In this document: piece after piece, positions 1 through 8,369 of the stretch | How positions within the stretch are numbered: position 1 is the first letter of the stretch | How the letters are laid out: the number at the start of each line of letters is the position of its first letter | NCBI GenBank assembly: GCA_038227995.1 | Contig: JBBRPP010000014.1 | Coordinates: forward strand, 39,281 to 103,280 | Length of the DNA stretch: 64,000 nt | Direction of reading: 5' to 3' | From: WLMZ01 sp038227995 | GTDB taxonomy: Bacteria; Actinomycetota; Acidimicrobiia; Acidimicrobiales; Ilumatobacteraceae | Made by a program: the position numbers and the translations under genes | Notes under the pieces: generated by a model | What the model saw: only the letters and a program-made list of their open reading frames with translations | Database searches by the model: none | What the model was told of the DNA's origin: nothing

Positions 1-685
1 TCCACGAAATACCCTGCACTCCGGTGACGACCCCGATGGTGACGCCGGCGTCCTCGAGGACCGGACCCTGTTCGATGTGCAACTCGACGAACGCTGCTGG
101 TGCCGCCGCGGCCGGACACGGCGTCGGTCCGGCGTAGCCGATACGGGCCAGTTCGTCGCCGAGCCGCGCGCCGTCGTCCGCGGCACGAGCGTCGAGCGCA
201 TCCTCCAGACCGAGGCCCCCGACGTACACGAGGCTGCCCAGCATGTCGGGCGCGAACCGGGCACCTTCCTCGTCCGTGAAGAAGCCGACCTGGATCGCTC
301 GGCGCGTTGTCCGCCCCGCTTGCGCAAGTGTCTCGATCACCTCGAGCCCGGCGAGCACCCCGAGGTTGCCGTCGAATCGTCCGCCGGTGCGCACCGTGTC
401 GATGTGCGATCCGGTCATGACCGGATCCGCGGCAGGGTCGGTGCCTGCTCGGGTACCGATCACATTGCCGATCGCATCGATCGTCACGGCCAGACCCAGA
501 TCGCGCATCCATGTCGTCACGAGATCGCGCCCGTCGCGATCGGCATCGGTGAGCGCCAAACGAGCATTGCCATGTTCGCCGTTCGGTCCGTGCACCGCGC
601 CGATCTCACCCAGCTCGGTGAGCCGCCGCCAGAGCCGGTCGGTATCGATCCGAAGCGGGTCGTTCATCCGCGGCAGCTCGCTCAT
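1..685 (-). CDS. N-carbamoyl-amino-acid hydrolase / allantoate amidohydrolase family, 3' part missing
   Basis: This is an M20-type zinc amidohydrolase that hydrolyses N-carbamoyl amino acids or ureides such as allantoate; the first 228 residues are present and the rest lies beyond the window edge. Visible family motifs are GSHIDTV (metal-binding His/Asp), FFTDEEGARF (catalytic/metal Glu pair) and ELHIEQGPVLE, in the order and spacing of hydantoinase/carbamoylase enzymes. The chosen ATG at 685 overlaps the stop of the upstream creatininase-family gene in an ATGA arrangement, so the two are probably translationally coupled; a second ATG seven codons in (667) is possible. Family membership is clear. 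The exact substrate cannot be read from sequence, although nearby xanthine-dehydrogenase genes favour ureide or cyclic-amide nitrogen recovery. Confidence 0.88.
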   Translation of the reverse strand, partial: MSELPRMNDPLRIDTDRLWRRLTELGEIGAVHGPNGEHGNARLALTDADRDGRDLVTTWMRDLGLAVTIDAIGNVIGTRAGTDPAADPVMTGSHIDTVRTGGRFDGNLGVLAGLEVIETLAQAGRTTRRAIQVGFFTDEEGARFAPDMLGSLVYVGGLGLEDALDARAADDGARLGDELARIGYAGPTPCPAAAAPAAFVELHIEQGPVLEDAGVTIGVVTGVQGISW

Positions 686-1473
686 TTGCCGAAGTTGAAC
701 GTGCTGATCTCGCGGAGCGCTTCGCAGAACGCGGTCACCGAACCTTCGAACAACTGCTTGCCGAGCTCGGCCGAGGCGACCGTCGGGTCACCGATGTAGC
801 CGTCGTCGTTGAAGTCGTTCGACAGCCAGCCGAAGCTGACCTGCCCACCGAACTTGACGTACCGGTTGCCGATCATCCCTTCGGGGATACGCCGCTCGGC
901 CTTGCTCATGTCGCACAGATGCGGCGCGAGGTGCAGCATGACGCTCGTCTCGTCGGTGCCGCCGTGCACACCCATCCCGTGTTCGCCGGCCGCGGATGTG
1001 CCGCCCTGATCGGCGGGAACGCCTGGGTGGGTGAGGAACGTCATCAGCCCGTGCTTCAATCGCAACTCGCGGTTGGCCGTGCCGACCAACGTGCTGTTGC
1101 CACCATGACCGTTGAGGAAGACCAGCCGTCGCGCCGGCGTCTTGGCGATGCACTGGCCGATGTCGTCCAGCACCGCGAGCAACGTCGATGCCGAGAGCCA
1201 GATCGTGCCCGACGACCACGCATGCTCGTTCGACTTGGTGAACGCCAGCGGAGGCAACAACCATGCGTCGACTTCGTCACCGACTTCGGCCACCGCGGCT
1301 TCGGCCACGGACTCGGCGATCAGCAGATCGGTGACGAGCGGAAGATGTGGTCCGTGTTGCTCGATCGCACCGAGCGGCTGGATGATCAGCGAACGTGCGG
1401 TCAATCGTCGATCGACTTCGGGGCCGGAGAGGTCTGCCAGATGTCGGATGCGCTGAGTCGACGAGACGGTCAC
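682..1473 (-). CDS. creatininase family amidohydrolase
   Basis: A 263-residue creatininase-superfamily protein, a metal-dependent cyclic-amide or formamide hydrolase. The family signature is complete: PLGAIEQHGPHLP near residues 33-45 (metal ligands Glu/His), a NGHGGN motif near 120, and HGGTDETS near 170 where the Glu is a metal ligand. It starts with GTG at 1473, only 6 nt after a TAGCGT box, which suggests a leaderless transcript. Its stop overlaps the start of the M20 amidohydrolase, so both form one unit. The family includes creatininase, formamide hydrolases in riboflavin/F420 metabolism and MftE of the mycofactocin system. No mycofactocin genes are seen here, so a role in cyclic nitrogen-compound breakdown with its partner is the best guess. 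Confidence 0.87.
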   Translation of the reverse strand: MTVSSTQRIRHLADLSGPEVDRRLTARSLIIQPLGAIEQHGPHLPLVTDLLIAESVAEAAVAEVGDEVDAWLLPPLAFTKSNEHAWSSGTIWLSASTLLAVLDDIGQCIAKTPARRLVFLNGHGGNSTLVGTANRELRLKHGLMTFLTHPGVPADQGGTSAAGEHGMGVHGGTDETSVMLHLAPHLCDMSKAERRIPEGMIGNRYVKFGGQVSFGWLSNDFNDDGYIGDPTVASAELGKQLFEGSVTAFCEALREISTFNFGK

Positions 1474-1479
1474 GGCTTC

Positions 1480-1485
1480 ACGCTA
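1480..1485 (-). promoter_or_regulatory. -10 box of creatininase operon
   Basis: TAGCGT on the minus strand fits the actinobacterial TAnnnT -10 pattern and ends 6 nt before the GTG at 1473, so the mRNA would begin at or next to the start codon. No convincing -35 was seen. Confidence 0.55.
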
Positions 1486-1507
1486 GCGCTACGGCCAGAA
1501 TGGGCAT

Positions 1508-3160
1508 GTGCCTACCGAGAGCGACGAGACGAGTGTCCCCACCAATGTGTCGACGGCCGTGCCGGCGACTGTTCCTGCGGCTGGGCCTTCTGGCGGCGTC
1601 ACCGATGTCGATGCGATCGTCGTCGGTGCGGGCCACAACGGACTGGTGACCGCCGCGTACCTCGCCAAGGCCGGGCTGCGGACGGTGTTGATCGAGGCAC
1701 GCGCTGCCGTCGGGGGCACCGCCGGCAGTGAGGCGTTCGGAGGTGCAACGGTCAACATCTGCAACTGCGACCACCTCACGTTCCGCACGACACCGGTCAT
1801 CAGCGAACTCGGCCTCGAAGCCCACGGCCTGCGCTACCTCGAGGTCGAGCCGTCACAGATCAATGCGACGTGGGACGACCAGCGCCCCTGGCCGAGCTTC
1901 CACGACATCGACCGCACCATCGACGCGCTGAACCTGCTCCATCCGGCTGAGGTCGAGGGCTATCGCCGCTACCTGAAGGCTGCGCTTCCGGCGGTCCGGC
2001 TCGTCTTGGATGCCGCCAACGAACCACCGACGATCGGCGGCCTCACCCGCAAGGCGCTGTCCAAGCGGATGCACGGCGTGTCGACGATGCTCGGCTGGAG
2101 CCGCCGCAGCGCGGCCGACGTGATGCGCGGTTACTTCCACACGGAAGCACTGCGTGCCCCGGCGTTGGCGGTGGGCCCGATGGTGTGGGGCATCTCCCCC
2201 GAGTTCTCCAACAGCGGACTGGGCGCGCTCACGTACGCGATGCGCCACGTCGCGCGCGTCGGTCGTCCGATCGGGGGCAGCGGCGCTGTCCCGAACGCGA
2301 TCCTGGCGGCGTTCAAGGGATTCGGTGGCCAGCTGCGTCTGTCGTCGCCGGTGTCGTCGATCCTGTGCGACAACAGTGGGGTGATCGGTGTCTCGTTGGC
2401 ATCCGGTGAGGAGATCCGGTCGCGTATCGTCGTGTCGGCGTGCGACCCGCAGCGCACCTTTGTCGAATGGCTCAAGAACCCCCCACCGCAGGCTGACGAC
2501 CTCATCGCCCGCTGGCGCACCGTCCCGCATGTTCAGGGCTACGAATCGAAGGTCGACGCCGTGACGACGGAGATACCTCGACTGCGCTCGACCGAGACGC
2601 CGCTGTTCGCCCGTCTCGGCATCGACCCCACCGGCTGCACCACGGCCATCGCGCCGTCACTGGCCGAGATGGACCGCGGCTACGACCTGATGGGGTCCGG
2701 CAGGATCCTCGAACATCCCGGTCTGCTCGTCAACGTGCCGTCCGTGCTCGACGCAACGATGTCGTCGTTCGGCGAGCACGTCCTCAGCCTGGAAGCCATC
2801 TACACGCCCTACAACTTCACCGGCGGCTGGGGCGAGAGCCACGAGGCACAACGCTGGTTGCGCGAGTTCGCATCATTGGTACAGCCGGGTTTCCTCGACT
2901 CGATCAAGGTCTGGCGGGTGATGACCCCGACGGTCTACGAGAGCGAGTTCAACCTTCCGTCCGGTCATGCCACGAGCTTCGCCGGTGGTCCACTGGCGGC
3001 AATGAGAAATCGCAACCCCGAGCTGACCCGCTACGAGACGGCGGTGCCGGGTCTCTACCTCACCGGCGCGGCGACGTTCCCCGGAGCCGGGGTGTGGGGC
3101 GCGAGCGGGCGCAACGCGGCCACGGTCGTCCTCGAACGATTCGGCGCTGCCGCGGCCTGA
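1508..3160 (+). CDS. FAD-dependent phytoene-desaturase-like oxidoreductase
   Basis: A 550-residue flavoprotein of the CrtI/PYROXD2-like amine-oxidoreductase group. After a short Thr/Val/Pro-rich tail, the Rossmann FAD motif (VVGAGHNGLVTAAYLAKAG) begins near residue 38 and is followed by the family's EARAAVGGTAGSE segment. Near the C-terminus LYLTGAATFPGAGVWGASG is the FAD-closing motif. Family members desaturate or oxidise isoprenoid or other hydrophobic substrates; without crtB or other carotenoid genes nearby the substrate is unknown. The start is GTG at 1508. Because the first 35 residues look low-complexity, a slightly later start cannot be excluded. It is divergent from the creatininase gene and converges on the phosphoribosyltransferase gene with 11 bp between stops. 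Confidence 0.85.
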   Translation: MPTESDETSVPTNVSTAVPATVPAAGPSGGVTDVDAIVVGAGHNGLVTAAYLAKAGLRTVLIEARAAVGGTAGSEAFGGATVNICNCDHLTFRTTPVISELGLEAHGLRYLEVEPSQINATWDDQRPWPSFHDIDRTIDALNLLHPAEVEGYRRYLKAALPAVRLVLDAANEPPTIGGLTRKALSKRMHGVSTMLGWSRRSAADVMRGYFHTEALRAPALAVGPMVWGISPEFSNSGLGALTYAMRHVARVGRPIGGSGAVPNAILAAFKGFGGQLRLSSPVSSILCDNSGVIGVSLASGEEIRSRIVVSACDPQRTFVEWLKNPPPQADDLIARWRTVPHVQGYESKVDAVTTEIPRLRSTETPLFARLGIDPTGCTTAIAPSLAEMDRGYDLMGSGRILEHPGLLVNVPSVLDATMSSFGEHVLSLEAIYTPYNFTGGWGESHEAQRWLREFASLVQPGFLDSIKVWRVMTPTVYESEFNLPSGHATSFAGGPLAAMRNRNPELTRYETAVPGLYLTGAATFPGAGVWGASGRNAATVVLERFGAAAA

Positions 3161-3177
3161 ACCGATGTCGGTCAGGC
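3155..3177. repeat. inverted repeat spanning both convergent stop codons
   Basis: GCCTGAACC and GGTCAGGC flank the six bases GATGTC, pairing with one bulged A. The stop of the flavoprotein gene (3158-3160) and that of the phosphoribosyltransferase (3172-3174) lie in opposite arms. It could be a weak bidirectional terminator; no T-tract is present. Confidence 0.4.
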
Positions 3178-3669
3178 GTCCTTGACGGCCCAGTCGCGGC
3201 GAGCGACAGGCGACTTGTCGCTCCACGGGAAGTTGATCCACTGGTCGGTGCGCTTCCAGACGTACTCGCACTGCACGACCGAGTGCGACTTCTCGTACAG
3301 CACCGCGCTGCGAACTTCGGCGACCTTGCCAGCGCAGAATTCCTGCACGCTGCGCAGGGTGTGACCCGTGTCGGCGACATCGTCGGCGATCAGGATGCGG
3401 GCATCGGAGACGTCGACGAAGTCAGGCGCCGGCGGCAGGATGCGGGGCACTTCGAGACGCTCGTCGACGCCCGTGTAGAACTCGACGTTCATCGTGTAGA
3501 CGTTCTTCACCGACAACGCGTAGCCAAGCGCGCCGCCGATCAGCAAACCGCCGCGAGCAATCGACAGGATCATGTCGGGCTCGTAGCCGTCGTCGGCCAC
3601 TGCCTGGGCCAACGCCCGCGAAGCCGTCCCGAACAGCTCCCATGTCAAGATTTCGCGTTCGGAAGACAC
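3172..3669 (-). CDS. purine-type phosphoribosyltransferase
   Basis: A 165-residue type I phosphoribosyltransferase. The PRPP-binding loop is ILIADDVADTGHTL (about residues 94-107), preceded by the SIARGGL segment that contacts pyrophosphate. Near the C-terminus WINFPW resembles the Trp-x-x-x-Pro-Trp purine-binding element of xanthine-guanine phosphoribosyltransferases, so xanthine, guanine or hypoxanthine is the likely base. Start is GTG at 3669, with AGAGGAG about 10 nt upstream. It is the last gene after the xanthine-dehydrogenase-type operon, with a 39-bp gap to the large subunit. This places a salvage enzyme beside an oxidising enzyme that would use the same bases. Function is inferred from motifs and context. 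Confidence 0.82.
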   Translation of the reverse strand: MSSEREILTWELFGTASRALAQAVADDGYEPDMILSIARGGLLIGGALGYALSVKNVYTMNVEFYTGVDERLEVPRILPPAPDFVDVSDARILIADDVADTGHTLRSVQEFCAGKVAEVRSAVLYEKSHSVVQCEYVWKRTDQWINFPWSDKSPVARRDWAVKDA

Positions 3670-3708
3670 CGCTGATTGCTCCTCTGGATGAGACGTGTGA
3701 TTGCCCGA

Positions 3709-5991
3709 TCAAACTAACGCAACGATGTCCGTCGGTCGAACGGGCACCCGGTCGATCGGCCGACCGATCGCGTCACGAATCGCCGCGACGATTGCCGGCG
3801 TGCTCGAGATCGTCGGCGGTTCGCCGACCCCCTTCGCACCGAGCGGCGCGATCGGATCGGGTTCCTCGATCAACGAGATCACGACGTCGGGCATGTCGAG
3901 GAACGTCGGCAGCAAGTAGTCCGTGAAGCTCGCGTTGCGAACCCGGCCGTTGGTCATGATGATCTCTTCCATGACCGCCAGGCCCAGTCCCTGAGCGATG
4001 CCACCCTCGATCTGACCGCGCACGCTGAGCGGGTTGAGTGCGCGGCCGACATCCTGCGCCGTCGCGATCTGGATCACCTTCACCAAGCCGAGTTCGGGAT
4101 CGACGTCGACGACCGCACGGTGGGCCACGAATGCGAAGGCCGTGTGGCAGTTGCCCTGGCCGTTCTCATCGAGGTCCTCGGTCGGCGTGTGGCGGTACTC
4201 GACAGTCTCGTCGAACGCGAGGCCTGCGGTCGCTTCGGCCACAGAAATGCGAAACACGCCGACGGAGTCGACGATGTCGGCCCCCTCGATCGAGAGATCC
4301 GAGGCGTCGAGACCGTGCGACGACGCGACTGCGTCGAACATCAGCCCGCGCACCTTGTGACACGCAGCGTTGACCGCTCCCCCGCTCATCCACGTCTGAC
4401 GCGACGCAGATGTCGAACCCGCCGAGCCGACACCCGTATCGATGGGGTCGAGCACCACGTCGTCGACGCCCAACACGCTGCGGGCGATCTGCCCGGCGAT
4501 GGTCACGAAGCCTTGCCCGACCTCGCTGGTCGCGAACTTGAGGGTGGCGATGCCGTCGGCAAGCCGGCACCTGGCCGTCGAATAGTCGTCGAACCCCTCG
4601 CTGTACATCAGGTTCTTGATCGACACGGCGAAGCCGATGCCACGGCGGATGTGACCCGAGTCGGCAGTGCGGCCAGCACCGCCCGGAAGACGCATCACGT
4701 TGCCGTCATGGCCGCCGACCGGCTCGTCGGGAAGCGGGAGTGCCGCTGTCTCGCGGATGCAGCGGGCGACCGGCGCGACGTTCTCGATGATCTGACCCGT
4801 GATCAGCTTGTCGCCGATCTCCATCGCGTTCAACAGACGGAGCTCGATCGGGTCGATGCCGCACGCCACGGCGAGCTTGTCCATCTGGCTCTCGTGGGCG
4901 AAGCAGGCCTGGACCACGCCGAAGCCGCGCATCGCGCCGCACGGCAAGTTGTTGGTCCGAACCGCGTAGCCGTCGACGATCGCGTTCGCGCACTTGTACG
5001 GACCCTGGGTGTGGGTGATGCCGTTGATCAACACGGCCGACGAAGTGGACGCGTAGGCACCGCCGTCGAAGACCATCCGCGCCTCGACCTTGACGATGCG
5101 TCCGTCGGCCGTCGCGTGGTGGCGCATCCAGATCCGCGCGGGGTGGCGATGCACATGACCGAGGAAGCTCTCTGCCCGGCTGTAGTGGATGCGGACGGGA
5201 CGGCCGGTACGTAGCGCGAGCAGACACGTGTGCACCTGCAGGCTGATGTCCTCACGAGCGCCAAACGCGCCGCCCACGCCACCGAGCGTCAGGCGGATGC
5301 TGTCGACAGGGAGACCGAGGCACGCGGCGATCTGCTTCTGGTCCTCGTGCAACCATTGCGTGGCGACGTGCAGATCGATGCCTGCGCCTCCGGGATCAGG
5401 GGTCGCGAGAGCAGCCTCCAGCCCGAGAAACGCCTGGTCCTGCATGCCGATCTCATAGTTCCCTTCGACGACCACGGCGCCTGTCGCGTCGACGTCGCCG
5501 CACACGATGCGCTGATGGCGGATCACGTTGCCATCGGGATGGATCGGTGGATGACTGCCATCGATCGCCCGTTCCGGATCGGTCAACGGCTCGAGCACCT
5601 CGTACACCACGATGATGGCTTCCAGCGCGCGCCGGCAGGTCTCGGGATGATCGGCCGCGACCGCCGCAATGGGCTCGCCGACGAATCGAACGAACTCGCT
5701 GGCGAACACCGGCTGGTCCTGGCTGATGAGGCCGTACGTGAGCTCCCCCGGGACGTCCTCGGCGGTGATGATGGCCTCGACACCGCTGATCCGGTAGGCC
5801 GGGGAGACGTCGATCGACACGATGCGCGCGTACGGATGCGGCGAGCGCAAGGTCGCACCCCACAACGCGTTGTCGGCGCCGAGGTCGGACGAGAACGCGA
5901 ACGTACCCTGCACCTTGGCCCCGCCATCGGGGCGGGTGATGCTGTCGCCGAGGCGGCCGAACCGGGTGCGCTCGCCAGCCGTGATGCTCAT
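3709..5991 (-). CDS. xanthine-dehydrogenase-type molybdenum-binding large subunit
   Basis: A 760-residue molybdopterin subunit of the xanthine oxidase family. Visible landmarks are GGVGGAFGARED (moco-binding glycine loop), PCGAMRGFG (RGFG loop typical of purine/aldehyde hydroxylases rather than CO dehydrogenase, which has a Cys-containing loop) and KGVGEPP near the end, whose Glu (about residue 724) aligns with the base that starts hydroxylation. The start is ATG at 5991, overlapping the stop of the 2Fe-2S subunit (ATGA). The open frame runs on upstream to 6417, but that extension lies antisense-in-frame through the iron-sulfur gene and is not coding. Xanthine or hypoxanthine is the likely substrate because a purine phosphoribosyltransferase follows; other N-heterocycles remain possible. 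Confidence 0.9.
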   Translation of the reverse strand: MSITAGERTRFGRLGDSITRPDGGAKVQGTFAFSSDLGADNALWGATLRSPHPYARIVSIDVSPAYRISGVEAIITAEDVPGELTYGLISQDQPVFASEFVRFVGEPIAAVAADHPETCRRALEAIIVVYEVLEPLTDPERAIDGSHPPIHPDGNVIRHQRIVCGDVDATGAVVVEGNYEIGMQDQAFLGLEAALATPDPGGAGIDLHVATQWLHEDQKQIAACLGLPVDSIRLTLGGVGGAFGAREDISLQVHTCLLALRTGRPVRIHYSRAESFLGHVHRHPARIWMRHHATADGRIVKVEARMVFDGGAYASTSSAVLINGITHTQGPYKCANAIVDGYAVRTNNLPCGAMRGFGVVQACFAHESQMDKLAVACGIDPIELRLLNAMEIGDKLITGQIIENVAPVARCIRETAALPLPDEPVGGHDGNVMRLPGGAGRTADSGHIRRGIGFAVSIKNLMYSEGFDDYSTARCRLADGIATLKFATSEVGQGFVTIAGQIARSVLGVDDVVLDPIDTGVGSAGSTSASRQTWMSGGAVNAACHKVRGLMFDAVASSHGLDASDLSIEGADIVDSVGVFRISVAEATAGLAFDETVEYRHTPTEDLDENGQGNCHTAFAFVAHRAVVDVDPELGLVKVIQIATAQDVGRALNPLSVRGQIEGGIAQGLGLAVMEEIIMTNGRVRNASFTDYLLPTFLDMPDVVISLIEEPDPIAPLGAKGVGEPPTISSTPAIVAAIRDAIGRPIDRVPVRPTDIVALV

Positions 5992-6509
5992 TCCGCAGCC
6001 TCCGCGCGTCGAGCGATCGAGACCCGTTGCACCGCGTCGATGATCCGCCCGTAGCCGGTGCAGCGGCACACGTTCCCGCTGAGTTCCTCGCGGATCTCGA
6101 CGACATCGGGATCGGGCGAGCGTTCGAGCAGATTGTGAGTGGCCATGATCAAACCGGGTGTGCAGAAGCCGCACTGCACAGCGCCAGCGTCCACGAATGC
6201 CTGCTGCACGTCGCTCGGTGACCCGACCGGCGCAATGCCCTCGATCGTCAGGATCGGTTGACCGATCGCGCTCGCAGCCATCACGAGACACGAGCACACG
6301 AGTTCTCCGTCGACCAGCACGCTGCACGAGCCGCACTCGCCCTGTTCGCACGCACCCTTGCTGCCCGTGAGGCCGAGCCGTTCGCGCAGGACGTAGAGCA
6401 GGCTCTCGCCGACCCACGCGTCGCGCACGTCGTGATCGGTGCCGTTGACGTGAAGGCGGTAGTGCTCGTCGAGACCCACCACCGTGGCTGCTGCCAGCTG
6501 GTCACTCAT
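5988..6509 (-). CDS. xanthine-dehydrogenase-type 2Fe-2S small subunit
   Basis: A 173-residue electron-transfer subunit carrying two 2Fe-2S clusters. The N-terminal plant-ferredoxin-like cluster motif is CEQGECGSCSV followed by a fourth Cys in ELVCSC. The second cluster uses CGFCTPG and CRCTGYG. Length and order match the small subunit of three-subunit molybdenum hydroxylases. The start ATG at 6509 lies 8 bp inside the end of the FAD-subunit gene, and its stop overlaps the large-subunit start (ATGA), so all three are translationally coupled. A longer frame upstream (to 6623) overlaps the FAD subunit and is not supported. Electrons would pass from the Mo site through these clusters to the FAD subunit. 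Confidence 0.93.
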   Translation of the reverse strand: MSDQLAAATVVGLDEHYRLHVNGTDHDVRDAWVGESLLYVLRERLGLTGSKGACEQGECGSCSVLVDGELVCSCLVMAASAIGQPILTIEGIAPVGSPSDVQQAFVDAGAVQCGFCTPGLIMATHNLLERSPDPDVVEIREELSGNVCRCTGYGRIIDAVQRVSIARRAEAAE

Positions 6510-7353
6510 TCGGGAATGCCCTTCGTAACAAGCGTGAGGACAGGACACCGATCGCGTGCCGTCGGTAGACGGCACGCGATCGATGGTCGTCGATCGGCCG
6601 GCTTGCCGCCGCAGCCAGTTCACCGAAGCGACGAACCGTGTCGACCGTCGCAGACATCGTCGAGAAGTCGACGGCTCCGATCGCGAACGATTCCGCCTCC
6701 GCGCAGCGCAGGATCGTCGGCGCGACGCTTCCGATGGCGAGCCGAATCGACGAGCTCGGCATATCCACCGCGATGCACGCGGTCGCGAGCGCGATCACCA
6801 TTGCGTTGCGAACTCCGACCTTGCTGTAGCCCTGCCATCCCGACAACATCGGCACCGTCACCGCGGTGATCAGTTCGCCCGGCTCCAATGCGGTGCGCTT
6901 CACGCCCACCATGAAGTCGTGCACCGACATCGACCGCTCACCGCGGGTGCTGGCAACGTGCACCACAGCGTCGAGCGCCGACAACACCGGCAGGCCGTCG
7001 CCGGCGGGAGAGCACGTCCCGAGGTTGCCGCCCAGCGTTCCTGCGTGCCGGATCTGGGGCGAACCCACGGTGCGCGCGGCTTCGGCCAGCGCCGGCAACA
7101 TCTCGGCCAACGGCGACGACATCAGCTCGGCGTACGTGACCGCTGCCCCGATTCGCACCGTCGCCCCGATCGGATCAACGGTCCACGAGCGCAGCTCGGA
7201 CACCCGGCTGACCGCCAGCACCACGTTCGGTCGGCGATGACCCATGTTGACCTCGACCATCGCGTCGGTGCCACCCGCCAGCACGAGCGCATCAGGCGCC
7301 GCCGCCAACGCGGACACCGCTTCGTCGAGGGTGGTTGGGACGAGAACTGGCAT
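6502..7353 (-). CDS. xanthine-dehydrogenase-type FAD-binding medium subunit
   Basis: A 283-residue CoxM/XdhB-like FAD subunit. The first FAD-binding loop is VLAGGTDAM (near residue 25) and the second is TLGGNLGTCSPAGDG (near residue 107), both diagnostic for this family. It heads the operon FAD - 2Fe-2S - Mo subunit - phosphoribosyltransferase. The ATG at 7353 lies 9 nt behind a TAAAGT box, consistent with a very short or absent leader. A perfect 15-bp hairpin (6549-6582) sits inside its last codons, just before the next subunit's start, and may modulate coupling. Confidence 0.92.
   Translation of the reverse strand: MPVLVPTTLDEAVSALAAAPDALVLAGGTDAMVEVNMGHRRPNVVLAVSRVSELRSWTVDPIGATVRIGAAVTYAELMSSPLAEMLPALAEAARTVGSPQIRHAGTLGGNLGTCSPAGDGLPVLSALDAVVHVASTRGERSMSVHDFMVGVKRTALEPGELITAVTVPMLSGWQGYSKVGVRNAMVIALATACIAVDMPSSSIRLAIGSVAPTILRCAEAESFAIGAVDFSTMSATVDTVRRFGELAAAASRPIDDHRSRAVYRRHAIGVLSSRLLRRAFPNE
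6549..6582. repeat. perfect 15-bp hairpin inside CDS end
   Basis: CGATCGCGTGCCGTC at 6549-6563 is followed by GGTA and its exact complement at 6568-6582. In the minus-strand mRNA it forms a very stable GC-rich hairpin ending about 40 nt before the start codon of the 2Fe-2S subunit. It lacks a U-tract, so termination is not expected. Confidence 0.75.
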
Positions 7354-7362
7354 GCGCCGCAG

Positions 7363-7368
7363 ACTTTA
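7363..7368 (-). promoter_or_regulatory. -10 box of xanthine-dehydrogenase-type operon
   Basis: TAAAGT ends 9 nt before the ATG at 7353. It matches TAnnnT and the close spacing seen at many unit starts here. The 140-bp gap between this operon and the PPK2 gene otherwise shows nothing recognisable. Confidence 0.45.
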
Positions 7369-7493
7369 CATTTCGTACACCTGAACCGGCCGGACCGCCT
7401 GCGGCGATTCGATCACAATCCTGTGAACCAGGTGTTTCGTGATGCGTCGACCGAGCGACTCCCGGGGACGACCCAGACGATCGGGCCGACAGG

Positions 7494-8306
7494 CTATTCG
7501 ACGGTGAGGCCCAAGAGCTTCGGGTCATCTGGCGGCAGCTGCGGGTCCATCGCCTCCAGTTCGGCGAGCACGATGCGGGCCACGACGAGGTTTCGCACCC
7601 AGTTGCGGTTGCCCGGCACGACGTACCACGGCGCGTACTCGGTGCTGGTCTCGTTGAACGCAACCTCGTAGGCCTTCATGAACTCGGGCCACAGCTTGCG
7701 ATCTTCGAGATCGCCCGCACGAAACTTCCAGCGCTTCTCGGGGTCGTCGATTCGGGCCTGCAGTCGCTCGCGTTGTTCGTCCTTGGAGATGTGCAGGTTG
7801 ATCTTGACGATCCGGGTGCCCTCGTCGGACAACATCCGCTCGAACTCGCGGATGTGGCGATACCGCTTTTCCCACCGCTCCTTCGGCACCAGATTCTTGA
7901 CCCGCACCACGAGAACGTCCTCGTAGTGGCTTCGGTTCCACACGCCGATCTCGCCGTGCGGAGGGGCGACGGCGTGCAGGCGCCACAGAAAATCGTGGGC
8001 GGTCTCCGGACCCGCCGGCGCCTTGAAGCTCTCGACCTGCACACCGGCCGAGTTGAGCGGGCCGAACACGCTCCGGATCGTGCCGTCCTTGCCGGCTGCG
8101 TCCATCGCTTGCAGCACGACGAGCAGTGAGCGCTTCGACTCAGCCGCCAACCGGGCCTGGAGGACGTCGATGCGCTCGGTCACATCCGCCAGCTCGGCTT
8201 TGGCTGCAGCCTTGTCCCAGCCGAAGGTCTCGTCGGGATTGCGCCGTTTGAGGGTGAAGTTCGCGCCCGGTTTGACCATGAGACGCGCCAGCAACTTGTC
8301 AGCCAT
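7494..8306 (-). CDS. polyphosphate kinase 2 family protein
   Basis: A 270-residue PPK2 that transfers phosphate between polyphosphate and nucleotides. The Walker A-like loop is MDAAGKDGT (about residues 68-76); the Walker B/lid region includes WNRSHYEDVLVVRV near residue 125, and the basic segment DPEKRWKFRAGDLEDR with the EFMKAYEVAFNETST stretch is typical of class I-III PPK2. Length matches a one-domain enzyme. The ATG at 8306 follows a TACTGT box by 7 nt, so the transcript is probably leaderless. Whether it phosphorylates nucleoside mono- or diphosphates cannot be settled by eye. It stands alone between the xanthine-dehydrogenase operon and a small zinc-ribbon-like gene. Confidence 0.92.
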   Translation of the reverse strand: MADKLLARLMVKPGANFTLKRRNPDETFGWDKAAAKAELADVTERIDVLQARLAAESKRSLLVVLQAMDAAGKDGTIRSVFGPLNSAGVQVESFKAPAGPETAHDFLWRLHAVAPPHGEIGVWNRSHYEDVLVVRVKNLVPKERWEKRYRHIREFERMLSDEGTRIVKINLHISKDEQRERLQARIDDPEKRWKFRAGDLEDRKLWPEFMKAYEVAFNETSTEYAPWYVVPGNRNWVRNLVVARIVLAELEAMDPQLPPDDPKLLGLTVE

Positions 8307-8313
8307 GGCCGCG

Positions 8314-8319
8314 ACAGTA
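8314..8319 (-). promoter_or_regulatory. -10 box of PPK2 gene
   Basis: TACTGT ends 7 nt before the ATG at 8306, supporting leaderless expression. No Shine-Dalgarno sequence is present between them. Confidence 0.5.
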
Positions 8320-8369
8320 ACCCGATCACGCCTGGCGCGAGTCAGATCGCACGGCCGATCACGTTTCGG

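Noticed and set aside
4120..5214. 364-codon open frame on the plus strand opposite the molybdenum subunit
   Set aside because: It is antisense to a gene with clear catalytic motifs, has no recognisable domain and has an Arg/Asp/His-rich composition typical of GC-rich shadow frames.
5992..6417. N-terminal extension of the molybdenum subunit to 902 residues
   Set aside because: The extra 142 residues lie over the 2Fe-2S gene in another frame; the ATGA overlap at 5988-5991 gives the natural start.
7354..7493. Regulatory palindrome TGTACGAAATGTA upstream of the xanthine-dehydrogenase operon
   Set aside because: The halves are a direct TGTA repeat, not an inverted repeat, and no regulator gene is adjacent.
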